The notes under the pieces were generated by a model. That model did not search any database and had not been told where the DNA came from. It saw only the letters and a program-made list of their open reading frames with translations. The translations under genes were made by a program, and so were the position numbers. DNA of 64,000 nucleotides from Bog-159 sp049511415. GTDB lineage: Bacteria; Acidobacteriota; Terriglobia; Bryobacterales; Bryobacteraceae. Below, piece after piece: positions 8,897 through 18,236 of this stretch; position 1 is the stretch's first letter, and every line of letters starts with the position of its first letter. The DNA is taken from contig JBEKYC010000010.1 of the NCBI GenBank assembly GCA_049511415.1, forward strand, positions 1-64,000, in the 5' to 3' direction.

Positions 8897-10168
8897 ATGC
8901 ATAGCCGAAGGAGTTTCTTTCTGGGAGCGGGCGGAGCGGCGATCTCTATGATGGCAGGCAAGGCTTCCGCAAATCGGCGCATTCAGGTCGCCGTGCTCGG
9001 TATCAACGGCCGCGGCAAGGATCATATTGCCGGGTTCGGTAACTTACCCGACGCCGAAGTCGTTATGCTGTGTGATCCCGACCGCAACCTGCTCACCGAA
9101 CGGGCCGAACAGTTTGAGGCCAAGTATCACCGCAAGGTGCAGACCGAGCAGGATCTGCGCAGAGTCTTCGACAATAAATCGATCGACGCGGTGAGCATCG
9201 CGACCCCCAACCACTGGCATGCGTTGGCGGCTATCTGGGCGTGCCAGGCCGGGAAAGATGTGTACGTCGAAAAGCCCGGCGCGCATAACATCTACGAGGG
9301 CCGGAAGCTGATCGAGGCGGCGCACCGTTACAACCGCATGGTCCAGCACGGCGTGCAACTGCGCAGCTCCGTGGCCATCAAGGAAGCCGTCGACCTGATG
9401 AACAAGGGCGTGATCGGCAAAGTCTATATGGCACGGGGCCTGGTGTTCCGTTCGCGGCCGTCGGTGGGCCACAAGGGTGTCGAGCCGACTCCAGATTATT
9501 TGAATTGGGATATCTGGCAAGGGCCCGCGCAGGAGCGTGCCTTCACGCGCGCGCTGGTGCACTACAACTGGCACTGGCACTGGGACTACGGAAACGGTGA
9601 CGTAGGCAACCAAGGCATCCACGAGACGGACATGTGCATGTGGGGTTTGGGCGTCGGACTGCCCACGCGGATCACGGCCATGGGTGGAAAGTTCCTGTGG
9701 GACGACGATAAAGAGACGCCCGAAACCCTCACCTCCGTGTATCACTATCCGGAACAGAAGAAGATCATTCAGTTCGAAGTGCGTCCTTGGTATACCAACA
9801 CGGAAGGCGGCGTCGGCGTAGGCAACATATTTTATGGGTCGGAAGGATATCTGTCGATTAACGGCTACGATTCTTATGAAGTATTTCTAGGTGACAAGCG
9901 CGAACCCGGCCCCAAGCGCAAAGCCGGAGGCGACCATTACGCCAACTTCATCCAGGCGGTGGAAAGCCGTAACGCGAGCGACCTGGACGGCCCGGTGGAA
10001 ACCGCCCATATGGCATCCGCGCTAGCGCATCTGGGCAACATTTCCTACCGCCTGGGCCGGCAGTTGCAATTCGATCCGGCTGCCGAACGTTTCGTCGGCG
10101 ACGAGGAAGCCGACCGTATGCTGACTCGGCGATATCGCCCGCCCTACGTGGTGCCGCAGAGCGTATAA
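8897..10168 (+). CDS. Gfo/Idh/MocA-family oxidoreductase, Tat-exported
   Basis: 423-residue NAD(P)-dependent sugar or inositol-type dehydrogenase. The N-terminus SRRSFFLGAGGAA is a twin-arginine signal, so it is folded in the cytoplasm and exported. The Rossmann part starts at IQVAVLGINGRGKDHI; the family signature EKPGAHNIYEGRKLI and the SIATPNHWHALAAIWACQAG stretch follow. C-terminal half is the substrate/oligomer domain (WHWHWDYGNGDVGNQG). Start ATG at 8897 has GAGGG about 6 bases upstream. It is a clear paralogue of the oxidoreductase at 28940. Substrate unknown. Confidence 0.93.
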   Translation: MHSRRSFFLGAGGAAISMMAGKASANRRIQVAVLGINGRGKDHIAGFGNLPDAEVVMLCDPDRNLLTERAEQFEAKYHRKVQTEQDLRRVFDNKSIDAVSIATPNHWHALAAIWACQAGKDVYVEKPGAHNIYEGRKLIEAAHRYNRMVQHGVQLRSSVAIKEAVDLMNKGVIGKVYMARGLVFRSRPSVGHKGVEPTPDYLNWDIWQGPAQERAFTRALVHYNWHWHWDYGNGDVGNQGIHETDMCMWGLGVGLPTRITAMGGKFLWDDDKETPETLTSVYHYPEQKKIIQFEVRPWYTNTEGGVGVGNIFYGSEGYLSINGYDSYEVFLGDKREPGPKRKAGGDHYANFIQAVESRNASDLDGPVETAHMASALAHLGNISYRLGRQLQFDPAAERFVGDEEADRMLTRRYRPPYVVPQSV

Positions 10169-10202
10169 CCGGCCGGCTCGGATCGCGATTTCGAAGCGGC
10201 GC

Positions 10203-10231
10203 TTGCATCCAGCCTCGAATCTTGTCATAAT
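10203..10231 (+). promoter_or_regulatory. Sigma-70-type promoter for the Yip1 gene
   Basis: TTGCAT at 10203-10208 and CATAAT at 10226-10231 are separated by exactly 17 bases, with the start codon at 10250. This is the clearest two-box promoter seen in the window; the expected leader is about 10 bases. Confidence 0.55.
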
Positions 10232-10249
10232 CGCCGCTCGGACTCCGAT

Positions 10250-11005
10250 ATGACACCTGATATGACACCTGAACCTGTTTCCGACAATGCCCCTCCGCCA
10301 CTAGGGGAAGCGGGCCGTATCACGGGCGTCTATTTTGACCCCAAGAAGGCATTCGCGGATATCGCCGCCCGCCCAGCCTGGATCGTTCCAGTAATTCTCT
10401 TGATTATTGTCGGCCTGGTGGCTACCTACGCCATCGGCGCGCGTGTGGGTTGGGATCGCGCCATGCGTCCCATGCTCGAAAGCAATTCGCGCATGCAGCA
10501 GTTGGATCCGCAGCAGCGCGAAACCGCCATCCAGCAGCAGACCAAGTTCGCCCCGATCTTCGGATACGCGGCGACCGTGGTGGGCACTCCGCTCAGCGTC
10601 CTCATCGTGGGCGCCGTGATGCTGCTCATGTGCAACATCGGGGGCGCCGCTCTGAAATTCAAGCAGACCTTCGCCATGACGGCTTATGCCATGCTGCCCA
10701 GGCTGTTGGCCGGCATTCTGCTGATTGTGGTTCTGTTCCTGAAAAATCCCGATGAATTCAATCTGCAGAATCCGCTGGCATTCAATATCGCCGCGTTCAT
10801 GGAGCCGCCGCCGAACACCGGCAAATTCCTCTACAGCCTGGGAACGTCGGTGGACCTATTCACCATCTGGACGATCCTGCTGCTGGCGGTGGGGATTTCA
10901 GCCGCCTCGCGCAAAGTCGCTTTTTCGAAGGCGCTCGTCCTGGTCCTGGTGCCCTGGGTGATCTGGGTTCTCGCCACCAGCGGCCTCGCCGGCATGTTCA
11001 GCTAG
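10250..11005 (+). CDS. Yip1-family membrane protein
   Basis: 251-residue integral membrane protein. A short Pro-rich cytoplasmic N-terminus precedes the Yip1-type motif GVYFDPKKAFADIAARPAW, then about five membrane helices (for example VPVILLIIVGLVATYAIGA, LSVLIVGAVMLLMCNIGG, LLAGILLIVVLFL, LFTIWTILLLAVGISA, ALVLVLVPWVIWVLAT). Bacterial Yip1 proteins have no settled function. It has its own promoter and is followed 60 bases later by the rhamnosidase gene. The first codons ATGACACCTGAT are repeated once in tandem, so the second ATG at 10259 is an alternative start. Confidence 0.85.
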   Translation: MTPDMTPEPVSDNAPPPLGEAGRITGVYFDPKKAFADIAARPAWIVPVILLIIVGLVATYAIGARVGWDRAMRPMLESNSRMQQLDPQQRETAIQQQTKFAPIFGYAATVVGTPLSVLIVGAVMLLMCNIGGAALKFKQTFAMTAYAMLPRLLAGILLIVVLFLKNPDEFNLQNPLAFNIAAFMEPPPNTGKFLYSLGTSVDLFTIWTILLLAVGISAASRKVAFSKALVLVLVPWVIWVLATSGLAGMFS

Positions 11006-11064
11006 TTCGAGCCTATCCGGCATCGGTCTTTCGGATACACTACTCTTTTCAGAGAGGTATCCGA

Positions 11065-13689
11065 ATGCTTAAACGTGCGGTCTTCGCTCTGGCGTTTGCG
11101 CAGTGCCTGCTTGCCCAAGCCGGCGCGCCGGTCGATTTGCGCTGCGAGTACCTGACCGATCCGTTAGGGATTGACGTGCGGCAACCGCGTTTATCGTGGG
11201 GCCTGGAGCATTCCGCGCGCGGCGAGCGGCAGACGGCTTACCAGGTTCAGGTTTCGCGTGAGCCCGCTGTGACGGCTGCGGACGCCTGGGACAGCGGCAA
11301 GATTGCCAGCAGGGAGTCGGTGCAGGTCGCTTATGCGGGCAAGCCCTTGGTCAGTGGCGCAACCTATTACTGGCGGGTGCGGTACTGGGATAGCGGCGAC
11401 CAGGCCAGTCCGTTCAGCGAAGTGGCCCGCTTTGAAATGGGTCTCCTCAATGCGACCGACTGGAAGGGGCAATGGATCGGCGGCGCGAACCAGATCCGCA
11501 AAGAGTTCACGCTGCCGGCACGGCCCGTGCGCGCCCGCGCCTATGTGGCCGGCCTGGGGTATTACGAGTTGCGGGTCAACGGCCGCAAGGTCGGCGACCA
11601 TGTGCTGGACCCTGCCTGGACCACCTACGATAAGCGCGTGCTCTACGCGGTCTACGACGTTACCGAACGCCTCCGCGCGGGCGCCAACGCGATCGGCGTG
11701 ATGCTGGGCGAAGGCTGGTTCAAGTCCCGCGCCTTGCGCATGCAGATACACGTGGAACTGGAAGGCGGCCAGGTGGTCGACGTGGCTACCGACGGTTCAT
11801 GGAAAACCATGCCAGGGCCGATTCAAGCCGACAGCGTCTACAACGGCGAGGTTTACGACGCGCGCCTGGAGACGCCTGGCTGGGATCGCGCGGGCTTCGA
11901 CGACGCGCGTTGGAAGGCGGCCGATACCATTGAGGGACCGCAGGGTGTGCTTTCCGCGCAGATGATGCCGCCGATCCGTGTGACGGATACGATTGTCCCG
12001 GTGAAAATGACCAGTCCGCGCGCGGGCGTCTATATCTATGATCTGGGCCAGAATATCAGCGGCGTAGTGGAGTTGCGCGTGCGCGGTCCGCGCGGCGCCC
12101 GCGTGCAACTGCGGCATGCGGAGTTGCTGTACGACGACGGCGCCCTCAACGTGGAGAATCTGCGCGCCGCCAAAGCCACAGACGTTTACTACCTGCGCGG
12201 GAATGGGCGCGAGGAAGTCTATCAGCCGCGATTCACCTATCACGGCTTCCGCTACGTGGAACTGAGCGGCTATCCGGGCGCTCCCGAGTTCGATACGGTA
12301 CGCGCCAAAGTGGTGCATTCCGCCGTGCGGCCGACGGGGGGTTTTACCAGCTCCAAACAGATTCTGAACCAGATTCAACGGAATATTCTCTGGGGCATTC
12401 AGGACAACCTGCACAGCATTCCGACCGACTGCAACCAGCGCGACGAGCGCCAGGGCTGGATGGCGGACGCGCACCTGTACGCCGAAACCGCCATGCTGAA
12501 CTTCGACATGGCGGCGTTTTACACCAACTTCCTGCGCGACATCCACGATACCCAGGGAGCCGACGGAACCGTTACCGACACCGTGCCGCATCGCTTTGGC
12601 AGCCGCCCGGCGGACCCGGCGTGGGGCATGGCTTATCCGCTGTTGACCTGGTACATGTACGAATACTACGGCGACCGGCGCATATTGGCGCAGCATTTCG
12701 ACGGCGTGAAGGCCTGGACGGACTACCTGCGCACCCGCAGCCACGACGGCATTGTGGATTACAGCTACTACGGCGACTGGGTGCCCATCGACAAGACCCC
12801 CGGCAGCCTGGTTTCGACTGCTTGCTATTACTGGAGCGCCGACCTGGTATCGCGCATGGCGGCCATACTCGGCAAACCCGGCGATGCGGATGCGTACCAT
12901 AAGCTGGCTGGAACGATCAAAGACGCATTCAACGGCAAGTTCTGGAATGCCGCGGCCGGCAAGTACGCGAACGGATCGCAGACGGCGCAGATCCTGCCCC
13001 TGTTCCTGAACATGGCGCAGGGAGAGCAGATGGGCGAATCGCTCAGCCTGCTGCGCGACGATCTGGTTTATACGCACAATACCCACCTGACGACGGGCAT
13101 CCTGGGAACGAAATATCTGTTTCCTCTGTTGACGCGTACGGGCAACTCGGACCTGGCTTATGAGCTGGCCACGCAGACGACCTACCCGAGTTGGGGCTAC
13201 ATGGTGGAGAACGGCGCCACCACGCTGTGGGAATTGTGGCAGAACAAAACCGGCCCTTCCATGAATTCGCACAATCACCCGATGTTCGGCAGCCTGGGCG
13301 CATGGTTCTACAATGCGCTGGCGGGCATCAACCCGGATGAATCCAGGCCCGGCTTTGAGCACATCGTCATCGCGCCGCAAGTAGTGCGGGATTTGAAGTG
13401 GGCGTCGGGGTCGCTGGATACTATCCGCGGCCGGGTGTCGTCGGCATGGAGCCGCACGGATGCCGGTCTGCGTCTGGAGATAACCATACCCACGGGAAGC
13501 GATGCCGAAGTACGCATACCCGAACTGGAATTATCGCCGGTTGCGTTAGTCGAATCCGGCCATGCGGTTTGGAAGGACGGCAAGTACCAGAGCGGAACGC
13601 CGGGAATCGTGAACGCCAAAGAGCGCGACGGCATGATCGTAGCCGAAATTGGTTCGGGCAGCTACGTGTTCGAGCTGAGTCACGAATAA
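11065..13689 (+). CDS. Alpha-L-rhamnosidase, glycoside hydrolase family 78
   Basis: 874-residue secreted enzyme that removes terminal alpha-L-rhamnose from plant and microbial glycans. Signal peptide MLKRAVFALAFAQCLLAQAGA. Then N-terminal beta domains (PRLSWGLEHSARGERQTAYQ, a typical GH78 opening; YYELRVNGRKVGDHVLDPAWTTY), the (alpha/alpha)6 catalytic barrel with the acidic motif DERQGWMADAHLYAE, and a C-terminal beta sandwich (SSAWSRTDAGLRLEITIP). Length is usual for GH78. AGAGAGGT lies a few bases before the ATG. Released rhamnose could be taken up by the RhaT symporter encoded at 44963. Confidence 0.95.
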   Translation: MLKRAVFALAFAQCLLAQAGAPVDLRCEYLTDPLGIDVRQPRLSWGLEHSARGERQTAYQVQVSREPAVTAADAWDSGKIASRESVQVAYAGKPLVSGATYYWRVRYWDSGDQASPFSEVARFEMGLLNATDWKGQWIGGANQIRKEFTLPARPVRARAYVAGLGYYELRVNGRKVGDHVLDPAWTTYDKRVLYAVYDVTERLRAGANAIGVMLGEGWFKSRALRMQIHVELEGGQVVDVATDGSWKTMPGPIQADSVYNGEVYDARLETPGWDRAGFDDARWKAADTIEGPQGVLSAQMMPPIRVTDTIVPVKMTSPRAGVYIYDLGQNISGVVELRVRGPRGARVQLRHAELLYDDGALNVENLRAAKATDVYYLRGNGREEVYQPRFTYHGFRYVELSGYPGAPEFDTVRAKVVHSAVRPTGGFTSSKQILNQIQRNILWGIQDNLHSIPTDCNQRDERQGWMADAHLYAETAMLNFDMAAFYTNFLRDIHDTQGADGTVTDTVPHRFGSRPADPAWGMAYPLLTWYMYEYYGDRRILAQHFDGVKAWTDYLRTRSHDGIVDYSYYGDWVPIDKTPGSLVSTACYYWSADLVSRMAAILGKPGDADAYHKLAGTIKDAFNGKFWNAAAGKYANGSQTAQILPLFLNMAQGEQMGESLSLLRDDLVYTHNTHLTTGILGTKYLFPLLTRTGNSDLAYELATQTTYPSWGYMVENGATTLWELWQNKTGPSMNSHNHPMFGSLGAWFYNALAGINPDESRPGFEHIVIAPQVVRDLKWASGSLDTIRGRVSSAWSRTDAGLRLEITIPTGSDAEVRIPELELSPVALVESGHAVWKDGKYQSGTPGIVNAKERDGMIVAEIGSGSYVFELSHE

Positions 13690-13705
13690 AGGGGCGCGCC
13701 GAGCC

Positions 13706-14569
13706 CTACCCCATCTTGGTTCGACGCGCCCGCTTCTTCTCCACCGGAGCGGCGGGCATCTCTTCCAACGTCTCGCCGGCCGCCGCCGTCGCCACCTGCA
13801 CCGGCTTCTTTTTCTCCGCCAGGCTGCGCTTCAGGGCTTCCATGATGTCGATCACCGGCGCCACATGCGGTTCCGGCGTCTCCACCACCTTCTGCCCTTC
13901 GATCTTGGCCTCGATCATCTTCATCAGATTGTCGCGGTAGGTGTCGTGATATTTCTCCGGCTCGAATTCCGCCTTCAGCGTATCGATCAGCATGTTGGCC
14001 ATGGCCAGTTCGGCGGGCTTCACTAGGTCGGTATTGGTGCGGAATTCATCCACCTGGCGGATCTCGTCGGCATAGTACATGGTGTGCAGCAGGATGCCCT
14101 TTTTGCCCGGCCGCAGGATCACCACGTGCTCGCGATTGTGCATGGCCACCTTGGCCACGGCGTAATAATTCGCTTGTCCCATGGCCGCGAACAGAAGCGC
14201 GTAGGGCTTTTCGCCGCCTTCGTCCGGCGCCATATAATACGAGCTTTCGAGATAGATGGAATCCACCGCATCGCCCTTCACAAATTCCAGAATCTCCATC
14301 ACCTTGGCGGTCTTGGGAGCGACTTTCTTGATGTCCTCCTCTTCGATCACCACGTAATGGTCCTTCTCGTATTCGTAGCCCTTCACCAGTTCACTGCGGG
14401 GCACCGGCTGGTCCTCCGCCTGGCAGAAGGTGACCTGCTTGATCCGCGAATTATCTTTCGCGTGCAGAAGATTGAAACTCACGGTTTCGCCGCGCGCGGC
14501 GCTGTACAACCGCACCGGCAGCGAAACCAGCCCAAACGTTAGATGTCCTCTCCAGACGGTGCTCGCCAT
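13706..14569 (-). CDS. ku: Ku protein, non-homologous end joining
   Basis: 287-residue bacterial Ku homodimer subunit that binds DNA double-strand ends and recruits LigD. The opening STVWRGHLTFGLVSLPVRLYSA is diagnostic; the core continues through VKGYEYEKDHYVVIEEEDI and PAELAMANMLIDTLKAEFEPEKYHDTYRDN. The C-terminal tail is Lys/Arg-rich (EKKRARRTKMG), as expected for DNA or LigD interaction. Start ATG at 14569 has a GAGGGG site upstream. It is divergent from ligD, with 53 bases between the two start codons. Confidence 0.96.
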   Translation of the reverse strand: MASTVWRGHLTFGLVSLPVRLYSAARGETVSFNLLHAKDNSRIKQVTFCQAEDQPVPRSELVKGYEYEKDHYVVIEEEDIKKVAPKTAKVMEILEFVKGDAVDSIYLESSYYMAPDEGGEKPYALLFAAMGQANYYAVAKVAMHNREHVVILRPGKKGILLHTMYYADEIRQVDEFRTNTDLVKPAELAMANMLIDTLKAEFEPEKYHDTYRDNLMKMIEAKIEGQKVVETPEPHVAPVIDIMEALKRSLAEKKKPVQVATAAAGETLEEMPAAPVEKKRARRTKMG

Positions 14570-14622
14570 GTAAAACCCCTCGTGCCGAAGATATCATGTA
14601 AATGGAGGAGGGGCAAGGCTTT

Positions 14623-17265
14623 ATGGCACTAGAGGAATACGTTCGGAAACGCAAGTTTACAAATACGCCCGAACCGCCGCCCCAAAAGGCCCCGGAGACG
14701 CCTCCCGGAAGCGCGCCCTACTTCTGCGTGCAGCGGCATGATGCCACCCGCTTGCATTACGATTTTCGCCTCGAAATCGGGGGTGTACTGGCTTCCTGGG
14801 CCGTCCCCAAGGGGCCATCGCTTGAGCCGCTTTCCAAGCATCTGGCCGCCAAAGTCGAGGATCACCCTTTCGAATACGGCGCATTTGAGGGCAATATTCC
14901 GGCCGACAATTACGGCGCCGGCAGCGTGATGCTGTGGGATCGCGGCACCTGGGAGCTGTTGGGCGATAAGCCCGTCGAGGAGCAAGTCAGCCGCGGGGAT
15001 CTGAAGTTCCGGCTGCACGGCGAAAAACTGAAGGGCGAGTTCGCGCTGATCCACATGAAAGGCGGCAAAGGGAAGAGCAACGATTGGCTGATCATCAAGA
15101 AGCGCGATGCGGATGCCGTGCCTGGTTGGGACATCGAGCAATACGCCTGGAGCGTGCTGTCCGGCCGCACGCAAGAGGAGATCGCGCAGGGGTTGCCCGC
15201 GCGCAAGACCAAGCAGGAGACGGCCGGCGATTCGCAACGGGAATGGAAAAGCCGGCCGGCGGCCCGCAAGGGGGGCCGGGCGCCCGCCGCCAGTGGACTG
15301 CAATCCAGCCCTAAGGCCGCGCCCACGGTGATTCCCGGGGTGGCAGCGCCTATGCCGGCGGCAATCACTCCCATGAAAGCCAACCTGGCCGAGCATCCGC
15401 CGCACGGCGACCAATGGCTGTTCGAAATCAAGTGGGACGGCGTGCGCGCCATCTGCTTTGTCGAAAACCAGACCGTGCGGCTGGTTTCCCGCACCGGCCA
15501 TGCCTGCGAGAAACAATACCCCGAGCTGAGTGTCATCCCGCATTACCTCGCGGCGGAACAGGCCATACTGGATGGCGAAATCGCCGCACTCGACGAAAAA
15601 GGGGTGGCGCGGTTCGAGTTGATCCAGCCGCGCATCCATCAAACCGATCCGAATTCCATCTCACACATGGCGCGTTCGAAGCCGGTGATCTATTTCGCCT
15701 TCGACCTGCTCTACCTCAACGGCCACGATCTGCGGCAAGTGCCGCTGATCGAGCGCAAGCGCCTGCTCGAGTCGATCCTCACGCCCACCGGCGTGTTGCG
15801 CTATTCCGAACATTTTCCCGGCGCGGGAGAGGAGATGCTGCATGCCGCGCGCGAGACCGGCGTAGAAGGGTTGATGGCCAAGTTGGCGACAAGCCGCTAC
15901 GAGCCGCGCCGTTCCAGCGACTGGCTGAAGATCAAAATCGTGGACCGGCAGGAGTTCGTGATCTGCGGCTTTACGGCCGGCGAACGCGACCACTTCGGCG
16001 CCCTGGTCCTGGGGCTGTACGACAAAGGCAAACTCATCTGGGTGGGCAACGTCGGCACGGGGTTCGACCAGAAGACGCTCGCGCTCCTGCGGCAGAAACT
16101 CGACCCCCTGGTTGCGCCGCGCTCGCCGTTCCCCGACGCGCCCAAAGTCGCCAAAGATGTCACTTGGGTAAAGCCGGAGTTAGTCGCCGAAGTCAAGTTC
16201 GCCAACTGGACCCACGACAACAAACTTCGCGCCCCCGTGTATCTTGGGTTGCGTGCGGATGCCGACGCGCAGGATTCCGTACGGGAACGAGCGATGCCGC
16301 AGAACCACGATCCCAAGAAAGCGGCGCTACTTTCACCGGAGAAAGTGGAAGTCACCCTGACTATCGACCATCACGCCTTGAAGTTCACCAACCTCAATAA
16401 GGTTTTCTATCCGGCCGAGGGTATCGTCAAACGGGACTTACTGAATTACTACGATGCCATCGCGCCGCTCATCCTGCCCCATCTGAAAGACAGGCCGCTT
16501 TCTCTAAAACGCTACCCCAATGGCATCGCACAACAGTTCTTTTTCCAAAAGGACGCGCCCCTCACTTTCGCGCCGTGGCTGCGCACGGAAGAAATCTTTT
16601 CCGATCACAACGACGATACCATCCGCTACGTCTTCGCCGAGGACCGCGCCAGCCTGCTGTACCTGGTGAACCTCGGCTGTATCGACCATAATCCCTGGAT
16701 GAGCCGGTCCCAATCGCTCGACAATCCCGACTTCGTGCTGATCGACCTGGACCCGCAGGATTGCCCATTCGATATGATCGTGGAAGCCGCGCTGCTCGTT
16801 CGCGAGAAGCTCGACGATATTGGACTGACCGGCTATCCGAAGACTACCGGCGGCGACGGCATGCACGTCTATATCCCGCTGGAGCCAATTTATAGTTACG
16901 ACGAAAGCCGCATCTTCGCCGAGATACTCACCCACTTAGTGGTGCGCGACCGGCCCGACCTGTTTACCACTCCGCGCGCCGTTTCCAAACGTCAGAAGGG
17001 GCGGGTTTATTTCGACTGGATGCAGAACGGAAAGTCCAAGACGATCGCCGCGCCGTACGTGCTGCGAGCCTATCCCGGAGCGCCCGTAGCCACGCCGCTC
17101 GCGTGGGACGAAGTGCGGCCGGGACTTACGCCGGTTCAGTTTAACATCTATAACGCGCCGGAGAGGTTCGTGAGAGTCGGCGACCTGTTCGCAGGTGTGC
17201 TGACTAACTTGCAGAGAATTGAAAAGCCACTACAGAAGTTGGAAGCGTTATTGAAAGGTGGTTAA
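14623..17265 (+). CDS. ligD: ATP-dependent DNA ligase LigD (phosphoesterase-ligase-polymerase)
   Basis: 880-residue three-domain end-joining enzyme. The 3'-phosphoesterase domain is at about 30-160 (HDATRLHYDFRLEIGG, with the active-site His and Arg context), the ATP-dependent ligase at about 245-550 with the nucleotidyl Lys270 in EIKWDGVRAI, and the primase-like polymerase from about 580 to the end (NPDFVLIDLDPQDCPFD, TTGGDGMHVYIPLEP). The order PE-Lig-Pol is that of Pseudomonas LigD. I chose the ATG at 14623 because GGAGGAGG lies 10-20 bases before it; an ATG 21 bases earlier lacks such a site. Its stop touches the stop of the convergent CDF gene with no gap. Confidence 0.95.
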   Translation: MALEEYVRKRKFTNTPEPPPQKAPETPPGSAPYFCVQRHDATRLHYDFRLEIGGVLASWAVPKGPSLEPLSKHLAAKVEDHPFEYGAFEGNIPADNYGAGSVMLWDRGTWELLGDKPVEEQVSRGDLKFRLHGEKLKGEFALIHMKGGKGKSNDWLIIKKRDADAVPGWDIEQYAWSVLSGRTQEEIAQGLPARKTKQETAGDSQREWKSRPAARKGGRAPAASGLQSSPKAAPTVIPGVAAPMPAAITPMKANLAEHPPHGDQWLFEIKWDGVRAICFVENQTVRLVSRTGHACEKQYPELSVIPHYLAAEQAILDGEIAALDEKGVARFELIQPRIHQTDPNSISHMARSKPVIYFAFDLLYLNGHDLRQVPLIERKRLLESILTPTGVLRYSEHFPGAGEEMLHAARETGVEGLMAKLATSRYEPRRSSDWLKIKIVDRQEFVICGFTAGERDHFGALVLGLYDKGKLIWVGNVGTGFDQKTLALLRQKLDPLVAPRSPFPDAPKVAKDVTWVKPELVAEVKFANWTHDNKLRAPVYLGLRADADAQDSVRERAMPQNHDPKKAALLSPEKVEVTLTIDHHALKFTNLNKVFYPAEGIVKRDLLNYYDAIAPLILPHLKDRPLSLKRYPNGIAQQFFFQKDAPLTFAPWLRTEEIFSDHNDDTIRYVFAEDRASLLYLVNLGCIDHNPWMSRSQSLDNPDFVLIDLDPQDCPFDMIVEAALLVREKLDDIGLTGYPKTTGGDGMHVYIPLEPIYSYDESRIFAEILTHLVVRDRPDLFTTPRAVSKRQKGRVYFDWMQNGKSKTIAAPYVLRAYPGAPVATPLAWDEVRPGLTPVQFNIYNAPERFVRVGDLFAGVLTNLQRIEKPLQKLEALLKGG

Positions 17266-18207
17266 TCAGTGGGCGTGATGATGGTGCTGGTGTTCGTCCG
17301 CCGGAATCACGCAACCGCTCTCCGCCACCGCGCAGCCGACGTGTTCGAACTGCACGGTGGTGTGGTGGATGTGAAATTCACGGCCCAGCACATCGTTGAG
17401 GCGCGCCAGGATGCAATTGCTGGCCGATGGCGGCACGTCTTCGATCAGCACGTGGCAGCTCAGCGCGTGCGTGCTCGATCCCAGGCTCCAGATATGCAGA
17501 TCGTGCACGTCCAGCACACCCTCCACGCGCGACATGGAGGCGGCCACCGATTGCAGTTCCAGTCCGCGCGGCAACCCCTCCAGCAGGATATTCAGCGATT
17601 CCTTGATGATGTCCCACGCCGTCCAGACGATCAACACGCCGATCAAAATGGAAAGCAGCGGATCCACCTGCTCCCATCCCGTGTAGCGGATCGCCAGCGC
17701 GCCGCCAATGATGGCAAACGAACCCAGCAGATCCCCCAGCATATGCACGAAGGCGCTGCGGATGTTGACATCGTTTTGGCGCGCCGCGCGCAGCCCCCAC
17801 ATAACGCCGCCGTTGAGCACGATGCCGCCCGCCGCCACCAGCATCATCACGGTTTCCTGGACCGGAGCGGGGTGCCGCAACCGGTACCAGCTTTCGTAAA
17901 AAATCCAGAACGACAGGGCCACCAGGGTCAGCGCATTCACGAAAGCCGTCAGCACCCCGGCGCGCTGATAGCCGTAGGTCTTCACCTTGTTGGCCGGACG
18001 CGATTGCAGGTAGAAACCAAACCAGGCGAGCAGCAGCGCTAAGGCGTCCGTAAAGTTATGGCCGGCATCGGATAGCAGCGCCAGGCTATGCGCCTTGATG
18101 CCCCCCACGATCTCGATTCCCATGAATGCGAAAGTAGCCAACACCGACCACCACAGCACGCGGCCGGTGCCTGCTCCGTGAGAATGCGAGTGCGAATGTG
18201 AGTGCAA
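17266..18207 (-). CDS. Cation diffusion facilitator (Zn/Co exporter, ZitB/CzcD type)
   Basis: 313-residue inner-membrane proton/metal antiporter. Six membrane helices are apparent. The transport-site pairs are the HxxxD of helix 2 (SDAGHNFTDA) and of helix 5 (FVHMLGDLLG), the His-Asp arrangement associated with zinc selectivity. Both ends are His-rich (HSHSHSHSHG and HQHHHHAH), likely metal-binding. The cytoplasmic domain follows DIIKESLNILLEG. The ABC gene reads divergently from next to its 5' end. Confidence 0.93.
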   Translation of the reverse strand: MHSHSHSHSHGAGTGRVLWWSVLATFAFMGIEIVGGIKAHSLALLSDAGHNFTDALALLLAWFGFYLQSRPANKVKTYGYQRAGVLTAFVNALTLVALSFWIFYESWYRLRHPAPVQETVMMLVAAGGIVLNGGVMWGLRAARQNDVNIRSAFVHMLGDLLGSFAIIGGALAIRYTGWEQVDPLLSILIGVLIVWTAWDIIKESLNILLEGLPRGLELQSVAASMSRVEGVLDVHDLHIWSLGSSTHALSCHVLIEDVPPSASNCILARLNDVLGREFHIHHTTVQFEHVGCAVAESGCVIPADEHQHHHHAH

Positions 18208-18236
18208 GGCGCTCCTCTAATGATTTTAACGCCGAC

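Noticed and set aside
13690..13705. GGGC/GCCC pairing after the rhamnosidase stop as a terminator
   Set aside because: The stem is only four base pairs and no T-run follows, so it does not qualify.
14602..14604. Earlier ATG as the ligD start
   Set aside because: It would add seven residues, and the GGAGGAGG site lies after it and fits the ATG at 14623.
18179..18207. Short alternating repeat near the CDF start
   Set aside because: It encodes the His-Ser-rich N-terminus of the transporter, so it is a coding repeat with a metal-binding role.
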